Shown one piece after another: positions 8,171 to 16,345 of a stretch of 64,000 nt of DNA. Below the pieces are notes generated by a model, which did not search any database, had not been told where the DNA came from, and worked only from the letters and a program-made list of their open reading frames with translations. This DNA is from Bradyrhizobium sp. CB1015 (GTDB taxonomy: Bacteria; Pseudomonadota; Alphaproteobacteria; Rhizobiales; Xanthobacteraceae): positions 3,286,001 through 3,350,000 of the forward strand of contig NZ_CP104174.1 in the NCBI RefSeq assembly GCF_025200925.1, written 5' to 3'. Both the position numbers and the translations under genes were made by a program. Numbering within the stretch: the first letter of the stretch is position 1; each line of letters opens with the position of its first letter.

Positions 8171-9172
8171 ATGTCAGCCGATGCCAAAACCGTCGAAGCG
8201 CGCTGTGTGCGCCTCAAGGCCAAAGCTGAAAATGCCGCTGCGCTTGCGCCGATCGTCGAGCGCCGGAGGCTTGCGCGCGGGCCGAACGATCTCCTGATCG
8301 AGGTGAAGGCCGCTGCCGTCAATCCGTCGGACGTCAAGGCTGCGACCGGACTGATGCCCTATGCCGTGTTCCCCCGGACCCCCGGCCGCGACTATGCCGG
8401 CGTGGTGATCGACGGACCCGCGGGCACAATGGGACGCGAGGTGTTCGGCTCGTCCGGCGATCTCGGCATCCGTCGTGACGGCACCCACGCGAGCCATCTC
8501 CTGGTCGAAGCCGATGCGGTCGTCGAGAAGCCGAAGACCGTGTCCTGGGAGGAGGCCGCCGGCATCGGCGTGCCCTTCGTCACCGCGATGGAAGGCTTTC
8601 GCCGCGCGGGCGTGCCGAAGAGCGGCGAGACCGTGCTGGTGTTCGGCGTCAACGGCAAGGTCGGCCAGGCCGCGGTGCAGATCGCGACCTGGCAGGGCGC
8701 GCGCGTCATCGGCGTGGTGCGCAAGGCGGAAGCCTATGAAGGCCACGCCAACGCGCCCATCGAGGTGATCGACGCCTCCGCCACCGACGTTGCCGCGCGC
8801 GTGCGCGAACTGACCGGCGGCAAGGGCGCCGACATCATCTTCAACACGGTCGGCGATCCCTATTTCCACGCCGCGCACAAATCGCTGGCGCTTCGCGGCC
8901 GCCAGATCCTGATCGCCGCGATCGATCGCATCGTGCAGTTCAACATCCTCGAATTCTATCGGGGCCAGCATACCTATGTCGGCATCGATACGCTCGGCCT
9001 GTCATCGACAGCGACCGGCGCGGTGCTGCGCGACCTTGGCCCGGGCTTTGCGAGCTGCCACCTGAAACCGTTTCCGATCAAGGCGAATGCCGTCTATCCG
9101 CTCGAGCGCGCCAGGGAAGCCTATGTCGCCGTTGCCGGCTCCTCGCGCGACCGGGTGATCCTCAAGCCGTGA
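8171..9172 (+). CDS. quinone-oxidoreductase-like medium-chain dehydrogenase
   Basis: NAD(P)H-dependent oxidoreductase of the MDR superfamily, 333 residues. The N-terminal GroES-like domain has the zeta-crystallin-type segment AAAVNPSDVKA and no zinc-binding Cys cluster. The Rossmann domain is marked by VFGVNGKVGQAAVQIATWQGARVIG. The substrate is unknown; quinones or enones are typical. The ATG at 8171 has no visible Shine-Dalgarno because a terminator hairpin occupies its upstream side, and a GTG at 8207 is a possible alternative start. Its stop overlaps the GTG or precedes the ATG of the next gene by only 2 bases. Confidence 0.8.
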   Translation: MSADAKTVEARCVRLKAKAENAAALAPIVERRRLARGPNDLLIEVKAAAVNPSDVKAATGLMPYAVFPRTPGRDYAGVVIDGPAGTMGREVFGSSGDLGIRRDGTHASHLLVEADAVVEKPKTVSWEEAAGIGVPFVTAMEGFRRAGVPKSGETVLVFGVNGKVGQAAVQIATWQGARVIGVVRKAEAYEGHANAPIEVIDASATDVAARVRELTGGKGADIIFNTVGDPYFHAAHKSLALRGRQILIAAIDRIVQFNILEFYRGQHTYVGIDTLGLSSTATGAVLRDLGPGFASCHLKPFPIKANAVYPLERAREAYVAVAGSSRDRVILKP

Positions 9173-9174
9173 TC

Positions 9175-10254
9175 ATGGAAGCGCCCGCGCAACTCGTCAT
9201 CCTTTCGGGCCTCGCCATCGGCCTCGTCTACGGTGCCGTGGGTCTGCTCAGCGGCTTTTGCCTGATGAGCAGCATGCGCGGCTGGCTGGCCGAGGGGGAC
9301 GGCCGGCTGGTGCGGACCTATGCGCTGGCGATTGCGGTTGCGATCGCCGCGAGCCAGCTTCTTGCCGGCAGCGGCACGGTCGATCTCGGCAAGTCGATCT
9401 ATCTGCAGCCGTCGTTTTCGCCGGCGGTGCTGTTCCTCGGCGGCCTGCTGTTCGGCTACGGCATGGTGCTGTCGAACGGCTGCGGCTCGCGGGCGCTGGT
9501 GCTGCTCGGCCGCGGCAATCTCCGCTCCTTCGTGGTCGTGATCGTGCTGGCGATCGCCGCGCAGATGACGCTCAAGGGTCTGATCGCGCCGGGGCGTATC
9601 GCGCTGGTCCAGGCGACGCAAATCACGGCCGCCGCGAATTCGCTGCCGTCGTTGCTGGCGACGCTCGGACTTACGGAATCGCTTTCGCGCGCGCTTGCCG
9701 CAGCCGCGACAATCGTCGCGTTGATTCTGTTTGCTTTTGCGCATCCGGCGTTCCGCCGCTCGCCCGGCCAGATCGCGGCGGGCATCATCGTGGGTCTCCT
9801 TGTTGCCGGCGGGTGGCTGGTCACCGGCTATCTCGGTGCCGACGACTTCAATCCTGTCCCTGTGACCTCGCTTACATTCGTCGCGCCAATCGCGGACGCC
9901 CTGCAATACGCCATGCTTTCGACCGGGCTGTCGCTCAACTTCGGCATCGCGACGGTCGCCGGTGTCTTCGCCGGCAGTCTGGTGACGGCAGTCGCAACTC
10001 GCCGCTTCAAGCTCGAAGGCTATTCATCGCCACGCCACATGCTGCGCTCAGGCACCGGTGCTGCGCTGATGGGGACCGGCGGCGTGATGGCGTTCGGCTG
10101 CTCGATCGGGCAGGGCCTCACCGGCGTGTCTACGCTCGCGCTGGGATCGTTCGTCGCCGTTGCCGGCATCCTGCTCGGCACCGCGGCGGGTCTGCGCGGA
10201 AGCTTGCGGGTTCAGCCGCTCCAGGCCGCGGAAGCCGACCAGCGGGCCGCTTGA
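9175..10254 (+). CDS. YeeE/YedE family membrane transporter
   Basis: Polytopic inner-membrane protein, about 360 residues, of the sulfur-transport DUF395 family whose member YeeE/TsuA imports thiosulfate. Two related halves each carry a conserved Cys segment: SNGCGSRALVLLGRGNLRS and FGCSIGQGLTGVSTL. Many hydrophobic stretches span the length. A GTG at 9169 overlaps the upstream stop codon and an ATG follows at 9175; both are in frame. It converges with the OsmC-fusion gene, one base between the stops. The nearby sulfite-oxidase-like gene makes sulfur metabolism a reasonable theme, but that is inference. Confidence 0.82.
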   Translation: MEAPAQLVILSGLAIGLVYGAVGLLSGFCLMSSMRGWLAEGDGRLVRTYALAIAVAIAASQLLAGSGTVDLGKSIYLQPSFSPAVLFLGGLLFGYGMVLSNGCGSRALVLLGRGNLRSFVVVIVLAIAAQMTLKGLIAPGRIALVQATQITAAANSLPSLLATLGLTESLSRALAAAATIVALILFAFAHPAFRRSPGQIAAGIIVGLLVAGGWLVTGYLGADDFNPVPVTSLTFVAPIADALQYAMLSTGLSLNFGIATVAGVFAGSLVTAVATRRFKLEGYSSPRHMLRSGTGAALMGTGGVMAFGCSIGQGLTGVSTLALGSFVAVAGILLGTAAGLRGSLRVQPLQAAEADQRAA

Positions 10255-10255
10255 G

Positions 10256-11479
10256 CTATTCCACCGCTCTCGTCACGATGCGGATCTCCGATGTCAGGGT
10301 GCGGTGCACCGGGCATTTGTCCGCGATCTCCATCAGCTTCTTGCGCTGCTCGGCATCGAGCGCGCCGTCGATCGCGATGTCGCGCTCGATCTGGTCGAGC
10401 ATGCCCTCGCGGGTCTCGCACTCCGCACAATCCTTGGCGTAGATCTTGGAATGCTTCAGCGTGACCGTGACGCGGTCGAGCGGCAGCGACTTGCGGTCGG
10501 CATAGAGGCGCATGGTCATCGAGGTGCAGGCACCTAAGCCGGCGAGCAGGAAGTCGTAAGGGCCGGGTCCGGCGTCCGCGCCGCCTGCCGCGACCGGCTC
10601 GTCCGCCACCAGATGATGCGGACCGACAATGATGGTCTGGTTGAACTTGCTCTTGCGGGTCTCCTGCACCACGACCTTCCGCGGCTCCTCCGGCAGATCC
10701 ATCGCCTTCGCGGGCTTCGCTGCATCGACGTAACGGCTCGCCCAGGCCACGATCACGTCGGCGGCGTAGAGCGCGTCGGCAGGCTTCGTCAGAAGATGAT
10801 CGGCATGGTCGAGCGAGACGAAACTCTTGGGATGCTTGGCCGCGACGAAGATCTTCGTCGCATTGTCGATACCGACGGTGTCGTCGACCGGCGAATGCAT
10901 CACCAGCAGCGCCTTGTGCAGGCCGGTGACGTCCTTCATCAGCTCGTGCTCGGCGATATCGTCGAGGAATTCGCGCTTGAGCCGGAACGGGCGGCCGGCG
11001 AGCGAAACTTCGACCTCGCCCTGCGCGCGGATGTTGTCGAGATGCTCCTTGAACAGACCGGTGACATGGGCGGGATCGGACGGCGCTGCGATAGTCACGA
11101 CTGCCTTGGCTTCAGGAATCTTTTCGGCAGCGGCGAGGATCGCGGCGCCACCGAGGCTGTGGCCGATCAGGATCGAGGGTGCCTTGCGGGTCTCGCGCAG
11201 ATAAGCGGCGGCGCGGACGAGATCGGCTACGTTGGAGGAGAACGTCGAATTGGCGAAATCGCCGCCGCTGGAGCCGAGCCCGGTGAAGTCGAAGCGCAGC
11301 ACCGCGATGCCCTTGGCGGCGAGCGCGACCGAGATGCGCTTGGCCGCCAGCGTGTCCTTGCCGCAGGTGAAGCAGTGGGCGAACAGCGCGAACGCCGCGG
11401 GCTCGCCGTCAGGCAGCTCCAGCGCGGCCGCGAGCTGATGGCCGCCTTCGCCGGTGAATTGAAAGCGTTCCGTCGGCAT
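10256..11479 (-). CDS. bifunctional alpha/beta hydrolase / OsmC family protein
   Basis: Fusion of two enzymes in 407 residues. The first ~255 residues are an alpha/beta hydrolase with the nucleophile elbow LIGHSLGGAA, SPVDDTVG and SLDHADHLL as candidate acid and base. The last ~140 residues form an OsmC domain with the two redox Cys positions, LAGLGACTSMTMRLY and DKCPVHRTL, expected of thiol-dependent peroxidases acting on organic hydroperoxides. Start chosen at MPTERFQF; the longer frame upstream is a shadow of the next gene. Fusions of this kind are known; the hydrolase substrate is not evident. Confidence 0.88.
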   Translation of the reverse strand: MPTERFQFTGEGGHQLAAALELPDGEPAAFALFAHCFTCGKDTLAAKRISVALAAKGIAVLRFDFTGLGSSGGDFANSTFSSNVADLVRAAAYLRETRKAPSILIGHSLGGAAILAAAEKIPEAKAVVTIAAPSDPAHVTGLFKEHLDNIRAQGEVEVSLAGRPFRLKREFLDDIAEHELMKDVTGLHKALLVMHSPVDDTVGIDNATKIFVAAKHPKSFVSLDHADHLLTKPADALYAADVIVAWASRYVDAAKPAKAMDLPEEPRKVVVQETRKSKFNQTIIVGPHHLVADEPVAAGGADAGPGPYDFLLAGLGACTSMTMRLYADRKSLPLDRVTVTLKHSKIYAKDCAECETREGMLDQIERDIAIDGALDAEQRKKLMEIADKCPVHRTLTSEIRIVTRAVE

Positions 11480-11504
11480 GGGCTTCCCCCGTTCTTGCTC
11501 GAAC

Positions 11505-12164
11505 CTAATCGCCCGAATAGCGCTGCTCGGCCCATGGATCGCCGCGGTTATGATAGCCGCGGACTTCCCAGAAGCCCGGCGCGTCCTCGGTCCGGAATTC
11601 GATGGCCTGGAGCCATTTCGCGCTCTTCCAGAAATAGAGGTGCGGCACCACCAGCCGCACCGGGCCGCCATGCTCTTCCGCCAGCGGCTGGCCGGACCAG
11701 CTCTGAGCGAGCAGCGCGTCCTCGGCGGCGAAATCCTCCAGCGCGAGGTTGGTGGTGTAACCGTCATAGGAATGCAGCACGACGAAGCGCGCATCCTCGC
11801 GCGGCTGGCAGGCCGCCAGCAGCTCACGCGTAGCAAGCCCTTCCCACTCGTTGTCATAGCGCGACCAGGTCGTGACGCAATGGATGTCCGAGGTGAACCG
11901 GGACTGCTTCTGCGCGGCGAATTCGGCAAAGGTCCAGAACACGGGAGTCTCGACCGCGCCATAGACGTCGAGCCGCCAACGCTCGCGCGAGACCGGCGGC
12001 GTGACCCCGAGATCGAGCACCGGCCAGTCCTTGGTGAGGTGCTGCCCCGGTGGGAGCCGTTGATCCTCCGGTCGCGTGATCTTCCCGGTGAGAAAGCGGC
12101 CCTCGCGCGCCCATTTCTCCTTGGTGCGCGTCAGCTTGCTGTCGGATGGCGTCTCGTCGGTCAT
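11505..12164 (-). CDS. sulfite-oxidase-like molybdopterin oxidoreductase
   Basis: Small cytoplasmic protein of 219 residues made only of the oxidoreductase molybdopterin-binding domain. The molybdenum-ligating Cys lies in SDIHCVTTWSRYDNEWEG, and VVPHLYFWKSAKWL is a conserved later segment. There is no signal peptide, heme domain or C-terminal dimerisation domain, unlike periplasmic sulfite dehydrogenases. The start MTDETPSD is preferred; a start 16 codons upstream is possible. It lies 25 bases upstream of the OsmC-fusion gene on the same strand, so the two probably share a transcript. The true substrate is unknown. Confidence 0.82.
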   Translation of the reverse strand: MTDETPSDSKLTRTKEKWAREGRFLTGKITRPEDQRLPPGQHLTKDWPVLDLGVTPPVSRERWRLDVYGAVETPVFWTFAEFAAQKQSRFTSDIHCVTTWSRYDNEWEGLATRELLAACQPREDARFVVLHSYDGYTTNLALEDFAAEDALLAQSWSGQPLAEEHGGPVRLVVPHLYFWKSAKWLQAIEFRTEDAPGFWEVRGYHNRGDPWAEQRYSGD

Positions 12165-12252
12165 GGCCTGCTCGTGGCGATGCATGGCGGAGGCGTGCTT
12201 GGTGTCGCGCATGCCATGACAGGCCTGTCCGCTTCCTTCGCTTCGGGAAGGC

Positions 12253-13476
12253 TTACATCGCCTTTCCGAGCAAAAATGGCAACTGGCGGGGGCCTCGCAC
12301 CGTTCCCTGTGACCAGGTCACGGTGCCTGCCGGATCGAGCCGGAAGTCGGGAATCCGCTTCAGCCATTCCTCCAGCGCCACCTGCATTTCCATGCGCGCG
12401 AGGTTGGAACCGACGCAGCGGTGGATGCCGAGGCCGAAGGCCGCGTGGCGATTCTCGCGCCGGTCGATCACGACTTTGTCAGCGTCCGGAAACATCTTGG
12501 GGTCGCGGTTGGCGGCCGGGAACGACAGCAACACCATGTTGCCCGGCTTGACCGGACAGCCTGACACCGTGGTCTCCTTGACCACCTCGCGCGCCATCGT
12601 CACCGGTGAATAGGCGCGCAGCAGCTCCTCCACGGCGGTCGGGATCAGCCCGGGCTCGGCGATCAGCCGCTCGCGGTCGGCCGGCGTCTTCGCAAGATGC
12701 CAGAGCGAGGAGCCGATCGCGCTCCAGGTGGTGTCGATGCCGGCGATCAGCAGCAGGCGCAGCGAGCCCATCACATGGCTGTCCTCGAGCGGATTGCCGT
12801 TCTTGTCCCTGGCGTTCATCAGGTAGGAGATCAGGTCGTCGGTGGGCTTGTTCTTGCGCGCTTCGATGTGGCCGCCGAAATAGGCTGTCATCTCCTGCAC
12901 GGCCTGGAGCAGCTTGCTCTCGTCCCTGATGCCGAGCTCGAGGATCATGTGGATCCAATCGATGAAAAGGTCGCTGTCGCTCTCGGGTATGCCGAGCATG
13001 TGCGCGATCGCCCGAACCGGAATGTGCTTGGTGTAGCGCGCCGCAGCGTCCACCCTCCGCTCGGCGATGAAGTCGTCGATCAGCTCGTTGCAGATGGCGC
13101 GGACCCGCGGCTCGAGCTTCTTCATCGCGTCCGGCGTGAAGGGCGGCAGCAACAATTGCTTGGCCGGCTTGTGCTCGGGCGGATCGGAGGTGATCGGCGG
13201 GGCCGCGTTCCTGCTGGTGATTTCCGGCCGCACGTCACGGACGATGATGCGGCGTGAGGAGAAGTGCTCGGTGTCGTTGGCGATCTCGCGCACGGCCTCA
13301 TAGGTCGTCGGCAGGTAGCAGCCGAGGAAGCGCTTCGTGTGCACCACGGGACTTGCCGCTCGCAGCTCGTCCCAGATCGGGAACGGATCCTCCGTCCATT
13401 GCGGATCGGTGTGGTCGAAATCATGGACCCAGTCGGTGACGGGCGGATGGGCGGCGGGCTGATCGACGTCGGACAT
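12253..13476 (-). CDS. cytochrome P450
   Basis: Soluble bacterial P450 of 407 residues. The I-helix oxygen-binding segment LLIAGIDTTWSAIG, the ExxR-type EELLRAYSP and the heme-binding loop FGLGIHRCVGSNLARME with its thiolate Cys are all present, so the enzyme looks intact. Substrate unknown. The [3Fe-4S] ferredoxin gene immediately upstream on the same strand is the likely electron donor; no ferredoxin reductase gene is nearby. The divergent TetR gene upstream of the pair is the likely regulator. Confidence 0.93.
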   Translation of the reverse strand: MSDVDQPAAHPPVTDWVHDFDHTDPQWTEDPFPIWDELRAASPVVHTKRFLGCYLPTTYEAVREIANDTEHFSSRRIIVRDVRPEITSRNAAPPITSDPPEHKPAKQLLLPPFTPDAMKKLEPRVRAICNELIDDFIAERRVDAAARYTKHIPVRAIAHMLGIPESDSDLFIDWIHMILELGIRDESKLLQAVQEMTAYFGGHIEARKNKPTDDLISYLMNARDKNGNPLEDSHVMGSLRLLLIAGIDTTWSAIGSSLWHLAKTPADRERLIAEPGLIPTAVEELLRAYSPVTMAREVVKETTVSGCPVKPGNMVLLSFPAANRDPKMFPDADKVVIDRRENRHAAFGLGIHRCVGSNLARMEMQVALEEWLKRIPDFRLDPAGTVTWSQGTVRGPRQLPFLLGKAM

Positions 13477-13533
13477 GGCAGGGAATCCCTTGGCTCGTGT
13501 TCGCTGAAAGCACGCGGGGCGGCCGCGGCCGCG

Positions 13534-13743
13534 TTATTCCTCGATCACATCGATTGCGATTTCCGGACAGTTGGATTTCGCAAGCCAGGCCTTGTCCTCG
13601 AGCCCCGGCGGGACGGTGCCGTCGCCGGCTTCGTGCGCGTTGCCGTATTCGTCGAGCTCGAAAAGCTCCGGCGCGAGCGCTTTGCAGCGGGCGTGGCCCT
13701 GGCATTTGTCGGGATCGACGCGAACCTTCAGTCGCTCTGCCAT
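13534..13743 (-). CDS. [3Fe-4S] ferredoxin
   Basis: Small ferredoxin of 69 residues of the type that serves bacterial P450s. Cys14 and Cys20 sit in CQGHARC, where His replaces the extra Cys of a 4Fe cluster, and Cys59 lies in NCPE, giving three cluster ligands. The start MAERLKV is supported by AAGGAAG just upstream. The 57-base gap to the P450 start suggests one transcript. Confidence 0.92.
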   Translation of the reverse strand: MAERLKVRVDPDKCQGHARCKALAPELFELDEYGNAHEAGDGTVPPGLEDKAWLAKSNCPEIAIDVIEE

Positions 13744-13822
13744 TTTCAGCTTCCTTGGTCGTGTGCGCGAGGGCCCGAAGGCGTCGCGTTTCCTCATCCC
13801 GGTTTTATTTAAGTTATATGTT

Positions 13823-13852
13823 ATTACATTCGCGGCGGGCTTCCCCTGTCAA
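13823..13852 (-). promoter_or_regulatory. candidate promoter of the ferredoxin-P450 operon
   Basis: Reading on the minus strand, TTGACA (13852-13847) and TGTAAT (13828-13823) are separated by 18 bases, close to sigma-70 consensus. The region lies between the divergent ferredoxin and TetR genes and contains an AT-rich stretch near 13807-13828 where a TetR operator could overlap. Confidence 0.5.
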
Positions 13853-13879
13853 GCGCAAACTTATAGGCTTCGCCCCGAG

Positions 13880-14527
13880 ATGCGTTCACGACCAGCCCGC
13901 AAGCCCGAGAAGACCTACCACCATGGCGATCTCCGCGATGCGTTGATCGAGGCTGCGCTGCACGAGGCGGAGCGGGGCGGTGCCGAGGCGATCAGTATCA
14001 AGGCGCTTGCCAAGAAGCTCGGCGTCTCGCAGCCGGCGCCATACCGGCATTTTGCCGACCGCGAGGCGCTGCTCGCGGCCGTCACCGCGGAAGCATTCCG
14101 GCAGCTCTCGGCGCTGTTGCGCGAAGCGATGGCAAAGCCGTCGCAGCAATCGAAGCTCTCGCGGCTCGCACAGGCGACGCTCGATTTCGGTCTGCGCCGG
14201 AATGGCATCTACCGCTTGATGTTCGCCTCGCGCACGGTGTCCTGCGCGGCCAAGGGCAGCGAGCTGCACGCAGCGACGCGGGAGACCTTTGCGCTCGTTA
14301 TCGAAGCTCTGGAAGCGCCCGCCGTGGGCTATTTGCGCGAGCGGCAGGCGCTCAAGATCTGGGCGGCGCTGCACGGGGTGGTGATGCTGGCGGAGCAGGG
14401 CATGTTCACCGGCGAGGCGGCACACGCCACGCGCGAGGAGCTGGTCGAGGATTTTGTCAACGAGACCAAGGCTGCGCTTGCGGTTGCGATCAAGGATGCG
14501 CGGCGTCGGACCAGGGCCGGCGCTTAG
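13880..14527 (+). CDS. TetR/AcrR family transcriptional regulator
   Basis: Helix-turn-helix regulator of 215 residues. The N-terminal DNA-binding part is typical (YHHGDLRDALIEAALHEAE, then AISIKALAKKLGVSQPAPYRHF). The C-terminal ligand domain carries the NGIYRLMFAS segment of the TetR_C_33 type. It is divergent from the ferredoxin-P450 pair and probably controls it. The ATG at 13880 is chosen because the HTH starts soon after; the longer frame is a shadow of the ferredoxin. Its stop overlaps that of the convergent racemase-like gene. Confidence 0.87.
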   Translation: MRSRPARKPEKTYHHGDLRDALIEAALHEAERGGAEAISIKALAKKLGVSQPAPYRHFADREALLAAVTAEAFRQLSALLREAMAKPSQQSKLSRLAQATLDFGLRRNGIYRLMFASRTVSCAAKGSELHAATRETFALVIEALEAPAVGYLRERQALKIWAALHGVVMLAEQGMFTGEAAHATREELVEDFVNETKAALAVAIKDARRRTRAGA

Positions 14528-15174
14528 GCCTTCGCCTTCAGCAGTCTCATCAGCTTCTCGACCGCGCTGTCCGGCGTGGTCACGACGGGGCGGCCGGTGG
14601 CCTCCGCAACCAGCGGCGCGGCCGCGGCGATGCTGAATTGCGCCAGCGCGATGACGTCGCAATCGCGCAAGCTCCGCGAGGCGTCCGCGATCAGCCGGTC
14701 ATGCGTGGCGCGGTCGCCGCGGTCGAGCGCGGCCAGCGCGCCCTCGGCAAGCTTCGGCACGACCTCGACGGACGCGGGAAATTCGGGCGGCATCGATACC
14801 AGCGTCGGCGGAAAGGTCGAGAGCAGGCCGATGCGCTGGCCCATGGTCACCGCCCTCTCGATCATGGCCTCGTTCGGCCTCAGCACTGGCATCGGCGCAT
14901 GCGCGCGCGCGACGGCCTCGATGCAGGGACCGAAGGCGGAGCAGGTGAACAGGATGCCGTCCGCTCCCGTCGCCGCTGCGTAGTCGCCGAGCGCCAGGAA
15001 CCGCTCGGTCATGGCATCAGTGAGCGTGCCGTCGCGTGCCAGGTCTGCAGACAGGCTGTCGTCGAGCAGATTCATCACCCGCGCCTCGGGCCACGCCTGC
15101 GCAAATGCCGCCTCGATCGGGGCGATGGAATGCTTGAGGGCGTGGATGAGGGCGATGCGAGCGGGCGTCGTCAT
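14524..15174 (-). CDS. Asp/Glu racemase family protein
   Basis: 216-residue protein of the aspartate/glutamate/hydantoin racemase superfamily. The first active-site Cys is probably in LFTCSAFGPCIEA; the second half lacks an obvious matching Cys, having VIALAQFSIAAAAP at the expected place, so classic two-Cys racemisation is uncertain. Maleate isomerase or a decarboxylase-like role are alternatives. It is encoded downstream of the amino-acid binding protein and aminotransferase genes on the same strand, suggesting amino-acid catabolism. Confidence 0.72.
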   Translation of the reverse strand: MTTPARIALIHALKHSIAPIEAAFAQAWPEARVMNLLDDSLSADLARDGTLTDAMTERFLALGDYAAATGADGILFTCSAFGPCIEAVARAHAPMPVLRPNEAMIERAVTMGQRIGLLSTFPPTLVSMPPEFPASVEVVPKLAEGALAALDRGDRATHDRLIADASRSLRDCDVIALAQFSIAAAAPLVAEATGRPVVTTPDSAVEKLMRLLKAKA

Positions 15175-15199
15175 TGAAAGTGACTACCTGGTAGGTCTC

Positions 15200-15313
15200 G
15201 TGCCCCGGACGCAGCGCAATGCGCAGTATTGCGCTGCAGAGCCGGGGCCCATTGTGGCTACTGAATCCCGGCTCTGCGCAGCAGCGTTGCACGCTGCAGC
15301 GCGTCCGGGACAC
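15200..15313. repeat. dispersed inverted repeat (GTGCCCCGGACGCAGCG type)
   Basis: The left end GTGCCCCGGACGCAGCG is mirrored by the right end GCGTCCGGGACAC, with smaller GCGCAGTATTGCGC-like palindromes inside. It occupies the gap between the racemase-like and binding-protein genes. A short relative lies near 20956. Confidence 0.75.
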
Positions 15314-15322
15314 AGGGCACCT

Positions 15323-16333
15323 TTACTTGAACGGAATGGCGTACATCAAGCCGCCCTTGCTCCAGAGGCCGTTGAGGCCGCGATCGAGCTTGAGCGGACT
15401 CGCCTTGCCGACATTGCGCTCGAAAATCTCGCCGTAATTGCCGCCGGCCTTGATCGCCATGACCAGCCATTTGTTGTCGAGCCCGAGCCGCGAGCCGAGA
15501 TCGCCCGAAGCGCCCAGCAGCCGCTGGATCGCAGGCGTCTGCGACTTCGTCATCTCATCGACATTGGCTTGCGTGACGCCGAGCTCCTCGGCTTCGATCA
15601 GGCCGTAATGCAGCCAGGTGATGATGTCGCTCCAGACCTCGTCGCCGTTGCGGGTGAAGGGGCCGAGCGGCTCCTTGCTGATGGTCTGCGGCAGCACGAT
15701 ATAGTCGGCCGCATTCGGCGCCGCGGTGGTCACCGCGCCGGCGAGGGCGGACGCGTCCTGGGTCATCGCATCGCAGCGGCCGCCGAAGAAGGTCTGGTAC
15801 ATGGTGTCGATGCGGTCGAACACCAGCGGCTTCCAGTCGATGCCGTTGGCGCGGCCGTAGTCGCCGAGGGTGACCTCATGCGTGGTGCCCTGCGCGACGC
15901 AGACGGTGGCACCTTTGAGGTCCTTCAGCTCCTTCACGCCGAGGTCCTTCTTCACGACAAAACCCTGGCCGTCGTAGAAGTTGATCGGGCCCTGCCGCAG
16001 GCCCAGCGTCACGCCGCGCAAATAGGTCTGCGTCGAGTTGCGGTAGAGCACGTCGATCTCGCCCGATTGCAGGGCGGTGAAGCGGTTCTGTGCCGTCAGC
16101 GAGACGTAGCGTACCTTGGTGGGGTCGCCGAGCACGCCGGCCGCGAGCGCGCGGCAATAATCGACGTCGAGACCTTTGTAATTGCCCTGCGAGTCCGGCG
16201 CCGAGAAGCCGGCAAAACCGGCACTGACGCCGCACACCAGCGTGCCGCGGCTCTTCACCGTATCGAGCGTCGCGGCCGACGCGATCACCGTCGATGCGGC
16301 GAGCAGGCCCGCTGAGATAACCACTTTCCTCAT
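15323..16333 (-). CDS. amino acid ABC transporter substrate-binding protein (AapJ-like)
   Basis: Periplasmic solute-binding protein of 336 residues with a Sec signal peptide (MRKVVISAGLLAASTVIASA). The family-3 binding fold is marked by GTLVCGVSAGFAGFS, DYCRALAAGVLGD and AVTTAAPNAADYI. It resembles general L-amino-acid binding proteins such as AapJ. The matching permeases are across the RpiR gene on the opposite strand. No ATPase gene is found nearby. Confidence 0.9.
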   Translation of the reverse strand: MRKVVISAGLLAASTVIASAATLDTVKSRGTLVCGVSAGFAGFSAPDSQGNYKGLDVDYCRALAAGVLGDPTKVRYVSLTAQNRFTALQSGEIDVLYRNSTQTYLRGVTLGLRQGPINFYDGQGFVVKKDLGVKELKDLKGATVCVAQGTTHEVTLGDYGRANGIDWKPLVFDRIDTMYQTFFGGRCDAMTQDASALAGAVTTAAPNAADYIVLPQTISKEPLGPFTRNGDEVWSDIITWLHYGLIEAEELGVTQANVDEMTKSQTPAIQRLLGASGDLGSRLGLDNKWLVMAIKAGGNYGEIFERNVGKASPLKLDRGLNGLWSKGGLMYAIPFK

Positions 16334-16345
16334 ACTACTCTCCCC

